A stretch of DNA of 64,000 nt from Janibacter sp. CX7 (GTDB lineage: Bacteria > Actinomycetota > Actinomycetes > Actinomycetales > Dermatophilaceae), in the NCBI RefSeq assembly GCF_024362365.1, contig NZ_CP101464.1, forward strand, positions 1,240,001-1,304,000, written 5' to 3'. The notes beneath the pieces were generated by a model. The model had not been told where the DNA came from. It worked only from the letters and a program-made list of their open reading frames with translations, and made no database searches. The position numbers and the translations under genes are program-made. Shown here one piece after another: positions 58,606 through 64,000 of this stretch; within the stretch, counting starts at the first letter, position 1; every line of letters begins with the position of its first letter.

Positions 58606-59328
58606 GTGACCAACCCGGTCAAGGAGCTGCGGGACTTCGCTGCCGCCGCGCTCGTCGAGCCGGTACCGCGTGACCACAGTGAACCCGACGCGCTCTTCCG
58701 TCGGCGACGCGTCATCGCCGGGGTCACGCTCGTCGTCGGCACGGTCGTGCTCGGTCTGACGATCCGGATCCCGCCCGGCGACGACCTCTTCTACCTCGGG
58801 GGTCTCGTGCTCGCCGCGGTCTGGGCCGTGGGTGGACTGATCGCCGGTTCGCTGCACTTGGGCTGGGCGCACTCCCGCGACGGTCGGCTCGTGCGACCCG
58901 TCGTCCAACCCGTCGCCCTCGCCGCCCTGGCCATCGCCATCTTCCTCGCCGGCGCGGTCGTCGTCGGCAGGGTGCCGTGGCTGGCCGGCCCGGTCGACGC
59001 CGTGCTCGACCACGCGCGCTACGGCACGCTCGGTCTCATCTGGGCGATCACCGTCCTGACGGGCATCGGGGAGGAGCTGTACTTCCGCGGGGCCCTCTAC
59101 GCCGCCATCGGGCGACGCCACCCGATCGCCGTCACGACCGTCGTCTACGCCGCCGCCACCGCCCTGACCGGCAACCTGATGCTGGCCTTCGCGGCCGTGC
59201 TGCTGGGGGTGCTCACCGGTGCCCAGCGCCGGGTCACCGGTGGCGTCCTCGCGCCGATCATCACCCACATCCTGTGGTCCAGCGCCATGCTCCTGCTCCT
59301 CCCACCCCTTCTCGACGTCGTCAGGTGA
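58606..59328 (+). CDS. CPBP-family intramembrane metalloprotease, copy 2
   Basis: A 240-residue paralogue of the protein at 12400, the same length and ungapped. GEELYFRG carries the EExxxR motif and THILWSS the late His. The two copies are most alike in RRVTGGVLAPIITH and VQPVALA. GTG 58606 has GGGAGG 5 bases upstream, a stronger signal than copy 1 has. The NAD(P)-binding gene starts 4 bases after its stop, repeating the arrangement of copy 1. No light-operon genes flank this copy, so the module can stand alone. Confidence 0.85.
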   Translation: MTNPVKELRDFAAAALVEPVPRDHSEPDALFRRRRVIAGVTLVVGTVVLGLTIRIPPGDDLFYLGGLVLAAVWAVGGLIAGSLHLGWAHSRDGRLVRPVVQPVALAALAIAIFLAGAVVVGRVPWLAGPVDAVLDHARYGTLGLIWAITVLTGIGEELYFRGALYAAIGRRHPIAVTTVVYAAATALTGNLMLAFAAVLLGVLTGAQRRVTGGVLAPIITHILWSSAMLLLLPPLLDVVR

Positions 59329-59332
59329 TCAC

Positions 59333-60433
59333 ATGACCCCTACCCCCTCCGCCGTCTCGTCCTCCCGCGGGACCGTCCTGGTCACGGGCGCCACCGGCTA
59401 CATCGGCGGCCTGCTCGTGCCCGAGCTCCTCGATGCCGGCTGGAACGTGCGCGCACTGAGCCGCTCGGCCCAGCGCCTGGACTCCCAGCCGTGGGCCGAC
59501 CGGATCGAGATCGTCGAGGGCGATGTCACCTCCGGGCAGGACCTGCGCACGGCGCTGCGCGGTGTCGACGTCGCCTACTACCTCGTGCACTCGATGGACG
59601 GAGGCGGGGACCTGGCCCGGCGGGACCGTGAGCTCGCGCAGGGCTTCGCGGCGGCGGCGTCCGCGGAAGGGGTCGGCCGCATCGTCTACCTCGGCGGGCT
59701 GCACCCCGAGGGCGTCGAGCTCTCGGTCCACCTCGCCTCGCGTGTCGAGGTCGGTCAGGTCCTCCTCGACAGTCCGGTCCCGACCGCGGTGCTGCAGGCC
59801 GCGGTAATCCTCGGCGACGGGTCGGCATCCTTCGACATGCTGCGCTACCTCACCGAGCGGTTGCCAGTCATGGTCGCCCCTCGGTGGCTGCGCAACCGGA
59901 TCCAGCCGATCGCGGTCGACGACGCCCTGCACTATCTGGTCGGGGCCGCGAGCCTGCCCCAGGACGTCAACCGCACCTTCGACATCGGCGGGCCCGAGGT
60001 GATGACCTACGAGCAGATGATCCAGCGCTTCGCCGCGGTCACCGGGTTGCGCCGGCGGGTCATCCTGCCCGTGCCCGTGCTCACCCCGTGGCTGGCCAGC
60101 CACTGGGTCGGGATCATCACCCCGGTGGAGGCCGGAGTCGCCAAGCCTCTCGTCGGCAGCCTCGTCCACGAGGTCGTGCGTCGCGAGTGGGACCTGGACG
60201 AGTACGCCGGACAGCCCGAGCGCGGTCTGCTCGGGTTCGACGAGGCGGTCACTGCGGCGATGCGTGGCGTCGAGCCGGACCACGTGCTGCGCAACGCGCT
60301 CACCGCGGCGGCCGGCGCCATCGGTCTCGGCGTCCTCACGGCCGCGTTCGTCCGCCGCAGCCGGTCGGCCGAGGAGTCGCGGCCCCGTGCCGGTGGTCCC
60401 CGGCGACGCCGGCGACGCCGGCGACCATCATGA
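59333..60433 (+). CDS. NAD(P)H-binding atypical SDR, copy 2, with C-terminal membrane anchor
   Basis: A 366-residue paralogue of the protein at 13130, with the same blocks (VTGATGYIGGLLVPELL, YLVHSMDGGGDLARRDREL, RNRIQPIAVDDALHYLVGA). It adds about 50 residues holding a hydrophobic segment (LTAAAGAIGLGVLTAAF) and a highly basic end (GGPRRRRRRRRPS, encoded by a short CGGCGACGC tandem run). The tail would anchor it in the membrane. It is 4 bases after CPBP copy 2, so the two may act together at the membrane. Its stop is 4 bases before the racemase-like gene. Confidence 0.85.
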   Translation: MTPTPSAVSSSRGTVLVTGATGYIGGLLVPELLDAGWNVRALSRSAQRLDSQPWADRIEIVEGDVTSGQDLRTALRGVDVAYYLVHSMDGGGDLARRDRELAQGFAAAASAEGVGRIVYLGGLHPEGVELSVHLASRVEVGQVLLDSPVPTAVLQAAVILGDGSASFDMLRYLTERLPVMVAPRWLRNRIQPIAVDDALHYLVGAASLPQDVNRTFDIGGPEVMTYEQMIQRFAAVTGLRRRVILPVPVLTPWLASHWVGIITPVEAGVAKPLVGSLVHEVVRREWDLDEYAGQPERGLLGFDEAVTAAMRGVEPDHVLRNALTAAAGAIGLGVLTAAFVRRSRSAEESRPRAGGPRRRRRRRRPS

Positions 60434-60437
60434 CCCC

Positions 60438-61256
60438 ATGAGTACTGCGGCACAGACCCCCTTCGCCCTGGTCGACCGCGCCAAGGTGGAACGCAACATC
60501 GCGCGGTTGCGGGCCCACCTGGACGGTCTGGGCGTTCCCCTGAGGCCGCACGTGAAGACCACCAAGGCGCTCGAGCCGACCGCGATGCTCTTCGACGGTG
60601 GGACGGGGCCGATCACGGTCTCGACGCTGGCCGAGGCGGAGTTCTTCGCCGACGCCGGGTACACCGACATCCTCTACGCGGTCGGGATTGCGCCGAGCAA
60701 GCTCGAGCGCGTCGTGCGGTTGCGCCGGCGCGGCGTCGACCTGACCGTCCTGCTCGACACGCCGGCTCAGGCCCAGGCGGTGCTCGCCCACGCGGTCGAG
60801 CACGACGAGCGCATCCCGGTCCTGATCGAGATCGACGCCGACGGTCACCGCGGCGGGGTGCGCCCCGACGACCCGATGCTGCTCGAGATCGCCCGGTCCC
60901 TGGCCGACGGGGGCGCGCAGGTGCGCGGCGTGATGACCCACGCGGGCGAGTCCTATGGCGCGATCGGGCGGGCTGCGCAGGCACCGGCCGCCGAGGAGGA
61001 GCGGCGCGCGAGCGTCGAGGCGGCGCACCGGCTGCGCGCCGACGGCCACGCCGCGCCCGTGGTGAGCATCGGCTCGACCCCGACCGCTCACGCCGCGCAG
61101 GACCTCACCGGCGTCACCGAAGTGCGGGCCGGGGTCTTCGTCTTCTTCGACCTCGTCATGGCCGGCAACGGCGCGTGCCAGATCGACGACATCGCCCTGT
61201 CGGTCGTGGCGACGGTCATCGGCCGCGGACCCGACGACGCGTCCCTGCTCACCGCC
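60438..61256 (+). pseudogene. Alanine-racemase/D-threonine-aldolase-fold protein, 3' truncated
   Basis: The first about 273 residues are a PLP-dependent barrel of the D-threonine aldolase/D-serine dehydratase-like group: PFALVDRAKVERNIARLRAH, the PLP Lys in PLRPHVKTTKALEP, VSTLAEAEFFADAGYTDILY, GVMTHAGESYGA and VSIGSTPTAHAAQDL. Normal members are about 370-380 residues with a C-terminal metal-binding beta domain; here similarity ends at DDASLLTA (61253) and changes to glycosyltransferase sequence. The catalytic metal ligands of the C-terminal part are lost. ATG 60438 is 4 bases after the upstream gene. Confidence 0.75.
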
Positions 61257-61579
61257 GACCTCGTCCTGGGGCAGGCCCGGCCCGATCCCCGCGACCTCGA
61301 CGAGGCCACGTACCGGGAGTGGGCGCGCTTGCACCCCTCGACCCACCCGACGCGCCACGTGCACGGCGCGACCTCGGGGTGCGCTGGTCGGCCTTCGAGG
61401 CGGCGGGTGGGTTCCCGCCCGTGCCCGAGCACGAGGACGTGCTGCTCGTCGAGGCGGTGGTCGCCGCCGGCGCGAACGTGGCCGCGAGTCCGACGATCCT
61501 CACCTCGGGGCGACTGCGCGGCCGGGTCGCCGGTGGCTTCTCGGGGTACCTGCGCGACCTCGGCGCCAGGCTCGCCTGA
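61257..61579 (+). pseudogene. C-terminal remnant of a GT2 glycosyltransferase
   Basis: From DLVLGQARPDPRDLDE the frame continues as a glycosyltransferase family 2 tail to HVHG; after a one-base shift near 61368 it resumes as DLGVRWSAFEAAGGFPPVPE, HEDVLLVEAVVAAGANV and RGRVAGGFSGYLRDLG, ending at TGA 61577-61579. The GT nucleotide-binding half and DxD motif are missing. A deletion has joined the racemase-like gene to this tail in frame, followed by a second frameshift lesion. Confidence 0.7.
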
Positions 61580-61620
61580 CCCCGCGAGCCCGCGGTGTCC
61601 GGCCTACGGGCGAAGGGGGG

Positions 61621-62634
61621 TCAGAGGGGGTCGGTGGGCGCCCCGCTCATGACATCCCCCTCGCGCGTGGTCCCGGCCGGGCCGGAGCTGTCCAGTGCCC
61701 GTTGCAGTGCCTCGCCGATCGGCACGTAGTCGTACCCCGGCTCCAGGAGCTCGTCGCGGACCGAGTAGTCCTCGCACACCATGTCGTGGCGCAGGCTCAC
61801 GATGAGGTGGTTGACCTCGGTCGACTGCATCCCGGAGATCAGGGCACTGATCCGACCGACCACGGCGCTCGGCAGTCCCGGGACCTCGACCTGCACGCGC
61901 GGCAGGCGGGCGACCTGGGCGAAGAGCCGCAGCAGCTCCACGTACTCCAGGACGTCTTCACCGCCCACGTCGAAGTGGTCGTTCGGCGGCGGCTGGACGG
62001 TCAGTGCCCGGCGGACGAGGTGGAGGACATCCACGATGGCGATGGGCTGGACCTTGCTGTGCATCCAGGTCGGGACCGGGGTGAAGAGGGGGACGCGCTG
62101 GCTCAGTCGCCGCAACAGTTCGTAGGACGTGGATCCGGCCCCGATGATCATCGCGGCGCGCAGCACGACCGTGGGCACCGCGCAGTTGAGGAAGACCTGC
62201 TCGACCTCGTACCGCGAACGAAGGTGGGGGGAGAGCTGGCCGTCCGGGACCAGGCCCGACAGGTAGACGATCCGCTGCACACCGGCCTGCTCGCAGGCCG
62301 ACGCCATCCGCTGGGCAGCCTGGCGATCCCTGCGCTCGAAGTCCTCGGACTCCATGGAGTGCACGAGGTAGATGACGGCGTCGACCCCGTCGACGGCGCT
62401 GGCGACGAGGTCGTCGTCCTCGATGTCGAACTCGCGGGTCTCGACCTCGTCGTCCCACGGGAACTTCTGCGTCCCCGAGCGGCTCGCCGCGACGACGGTG
62501 TGGCCGGCGGCGAGCAGCTCGGGCACGAGGCGGGAGCCGACGTATCCCGTCGCGCCGGTGACCAGGACCCGCAGGGCGCCGTCCTCGTCGGTGGCGTCCG
62601 TGGATGGGCGGGGCGATCTCACGGGAGGAGTCAT
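61621..62634 (-). CDS. NAD(P)H-binding atypical SDR, third paralogue
   Basis: A 337-residue relative of the two NAD(P)-binding proteins at 13130 and 59333 but more diverged: VLVTGATGYVGSRLVPELLA, VIYLVHSMESEDFERRDR, VYLSGLVPDGQLSPHL, SRYEVEQVFL and SKVQPIAIVDVLHLV. It lacks the membrane tail of copy 2 and has no CPBP partner. ATG 62634 is chosen; it faces the lipoprotein gene divergently across about 70 bases. The three copies within 50 kb suggest expansion of the family in this genome. Confidence 0.83.
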   Translation of the reverse strand: MTPPVRSPRPSTDATDEDGALRVLVTGATGYVGSRLVPELLAAGHTVVAASRSGTQKFPWDDEVETREFDIEDDDLVASAVDGVDAVIYLVHSMESEDFERRDRQAAQRMASACEQAGVQRIVYLSGLVPDGQLSPHLRSRYEVEQVFLNCAVPTVVLRAAMIIGAGSTSYELLRRLSQRVPLFTPVPTWMHSKVQPIAIVDVLHLVRRALTVQPPPNDHFDVGGEDVLEYVELLRLFAQVARLPRVQVEVPGLPSAVVGRISALISGMQSTEVNHLIVSLRHDMVCEDYSVRDELLEPGYDYVPIGEALQRALDSSGPAGTTREGDVMSGAPTDPL

Positions 62635-62705
62635 GTGCGTGACAGTAGTGCTCGCGAAGGGCGTGGAGTCTGACCCGACTGGAGCCGCGTGGCTAGCATG
62701 TCCCC

Positions 62706-63191
62706 ATGGTCGTCGGCCTGGGGAATGTCGTGCGTCTGGCAGCCTGCGCCGTGCTCTTGCTGCTTCTTGCCGCGTGCGGGAGCATCCCGCAGGACCCTGA
62801 CGGAACGCTCGACCGGGTGCGTTCATCGGGCGAGATCCGGGTGGGTGTGTCGCACCACCCACCGTGGACCGACGTGACGACGAGCCCGCCCTCCGGCTCC
62901 GAGGTCGAGATCATCACGGGATGGGCCGAATCACTCGGTGCCACGGTCGCCTGGCAGGTCGATGGTGAGGAGGCCCTCGTGGCCGCACTCGAGCGCGGTG
63001 ACATCGATGTCCTCATCGGCGGCCTCACGGACCAGAGCGCGTGGAGCTCGAAGGTCGGACTCACCCGGCCCTACGTCGAGGTCCCTGGTCCGGACGGACC
63101 ACGCGCCCACGTGATGGCGGTCCCGGCCGGCGAGAACGCCGCGCAGTCCTCGCTCGAGCGGTGGCTCGACACCCACGGGAGGGCGCCGTGA
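62706..63191 (+). CDS. Short substrate-binding-protein-like lipoprotein
   Basis: A 161-residue lipoprotein: signal LAACAVLLLLLAACGS with lipobox Cys, then a fragment of a family 3 solute-binding fold (LDRVRSSGEIRVGVSHHPPW, VEIITGWAESLGATVAW, ERGDIDVLIGGLTDQSAWS, VGLTRPYVE). Complete binding proteins have a second lobe of about 100 residues; here the chain ends after lobe one and a short tail (WLDTHGRAP). It may be a truncated gene or a real one-lobed sensor. The stop overlaps the GTG start of the cation-efflux gene (GTGA 63188-63191), so expression is coupled. Confidence 0.7.
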   Translation: MVVGLGNVVRLAACAVLLLLLAACGSIPQDPDGTLDRVRSSGEIRVGVSHHPPWTDVTTSPPSGSEVEIITGWAESLGATVAWQVDGEEALVAALERGDIDVLIGGLTDQSAWSSKVGLTRPYVEVPGPDGPRAHVMAVPAGENAAQSSLERWLDTHGRAP

Positions 63192-64000
63192 GCACGCCGG
63201 GAGCGCTCTCCTTCGGGCGCACCCGTCTACCGGACGAGCAGGGCACGGCCCTGCGGCGGGCCATCCGGCTCGAGTGGGTGACCCTGGGGTATATGGCGAC
63301 CTGCATCGTCGTGGTCTCCTTCGCGATGGGCAGCTCGCAGGCGATGAAGGCGGCGTGGGTGGAGGACATGCTCGCCCTCATCCCGCCGATCGCCTTCCTG
63401 TTCGCGCAGCGGCGCGCCCGACGCCCGGTGGACGCCGAGCACCCCTACGGTCACCATCGCGCCGTCGGTGGCGGACACCTGGCGGCCGCGGTCGCCCTCC
63501 TGGGCATGGGCGTCTACCTCATCGTCGACTCGGCGATGGGTCTGCTGCGCGGCGAGCACCCTCCGGTCGGGACCGTCGACCTCTTCGGTCATGTGGTGTG
63601 GGCGGGCTGGGTGATGATCGCCGCGATGGTCTACACCGCCATCGGCCCCGTCATCCTGGGACGGATCAAGCTGCCGCTCGCGGACACCCTGCACGACCGG
63701 GTCCTGTACAACGACGCCGACATGCAGAAGGCGGACTGGCGCACTGCGACCGGGACGATCGTCGGTGTCCTCGGCATCGGGGTCGGGCTGTGGTGGGCGG
63801 ACGCGGTCGTCGCGATCGCGATCTCCGTGTCGATCATCCGCGACGGGTGGACCAACGTGCGACACGCCTCGGGCGCGCTCATGGACGCCCAGGCCCGCAC
63901 GGTGGACGGGACGCGGCGCCACCCCCTGACCGAGCAGGTCGACGAGGCACTCGAGGAGATCGCGTGGGTGCACAGCAGCCACAGCCGCGTGCGCGACATG
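63188..64000 (+). CDS. Cation-diffusion-facilitator-like transporter (3' end outside window)
   Basis: The visible 271 codons encode a CDF/cation-efflux-type protein with six helices. Helix 1 follows LRRAIRLEWVTLGY; the loop EHPYGHHRAVGGGH after helix 2 is typical; helix 5 region DMQKADWRTATGTIVGVLGIG is followed by GLWWADAVVAIAIS. The usual metal-site HxxxD of helix 5 reads DMQKAD and the helix 2 site WVEDML has one Asp, so metal selectivity may differ from Zn exporters. The start of the cytoplasmic domain (PLTEQVDEALEEI) is reached at the edge. GTG 63188 overlaps the lipoprotein stop. Confidence 0.85.
   Translation, partial: MSTPGALSFGRTRLPDEQGTALRRAIRLEWVTLGYMATCIVVVSFAMGSSQAMKAAWVEDMLALIPPIAFLFAQRRARRPVDAEHPYGHHRAVGGGHLAAAVALLGMGVYLIVDSAMGLLRGEHPPVGTVDLFGHVVWAGWVMIAAMVYTAIGPVILGRIKLPLADTLHDRVLYNDADMQKADWRTATGTIVGVLGIGVGLWWADAVVAIAISVSIIRDGWTNVRHASGALMDAQARTVDGTRRHPLTEQVDEALEEIAWVHSSHSRVRDM

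Noticed and set aside
60400..60432. CGGCGACGC tandem run as a regulatory repeat
   Set aside because: It encodes the Arg-rich end of the NAD(P)-binding protein and is too short to be more than codon slippage.
1..64000. CRISPR arrays, tRNA or rRNA genes
   Set aside because: No regularly spaced short repeats, no tRNA cloverleaf with TTCRANNC-type arm and no rRNA-like stretch were recognised on either strand.

Overview
The window is high-GC (about 70% by eye) actinobacterial chromosome: tightly packed genes, many GTG and a few TTG starts, 4-base ATGA/GTGA gene overlaps, twin-arginine and lipoprotein signals, and families typical of Micrococcales. Intrasporangiaceae (Janibacter-like) is my best guess from gene content; the genus is an inference. 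No rRNA, tRNA or CRISPR array was seen. All counts and similarities are by eye; no database search was run.

Region by region. 1-6.6 kb (all minus): an aromatic-acid catabolic cluster with homogentisate dioxygenase (cut by the left edge), a GntP-type permease, a self-sufficient P450-reductase-ferredoxin fusion, an IclR regulator and an alpha/beta hydrolase; two IclR-type palindromes lie just upstream of the P450. 6.7-14.1 kb: a light-response cluster. A CarH/LitR-type B12 regulator and an SRPBCC protein face a translationally coupled operon (FAD oxidoreductase, DUF1365, cyclopropane-synthase-like methyltransferase, SDR, and a photolyase cut down to its first residues) that runs into a CPBP protease and an NAD(P)-binding protein. 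The shared promoter carries 11-bp-spaced direct repeats. 14.2-27.8 kb: peptidase, old-yellow-enzyme, secreted proteins, an LLM-flavin oxidoreductase pair, a DUF1989/GntR/atypical Nramp locus and an amino-acid permease. 27.8-36.5 kb: a plasticity and defence island holding a decayed VapBC module, a group-2 sigma factor, a dead IS3 transposase, a low-GC two-gene operon of reverse transcriptase plus HEPN protein, a truncated hsdM and a GIY-YIG nuclease. 36.5-50 kb: mixed metabolism and regulators, with several dead paralogues (two LON-domain genes, a LysR gene, a Fic tail), a YeiH/LysR pair, Fic, FadH, GDSL hydrolase and PadR. 50-57.8 kb: two SPFH proteins, a GH3 hydrolase, an MFS transporter and a CoA-transferase. 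58.6-64 kb: a second copy of the CPBP plus NAD(P)-binding module, a racemase/glycosyltransferase chimera, a third NAD(P)-binding paralogue, and a lipoprotein overlapping a cation-efflux gene cut by the right edge.

The strongest candidate for an undescribed system is the split reverse transcriptase/HEPN operon at 30.3-32.4 kb. Other notable structure: a dispersed family of short hairpin elements whose stems differ but stay paired, a 156-bp tandem duplication carrying a long palindrome, an over-represented CGAAGGG/CCCTTCG word, and an unusually large number of broken genes. Some of the single-base lesions sit in homopolymers and could be sequencing errors.
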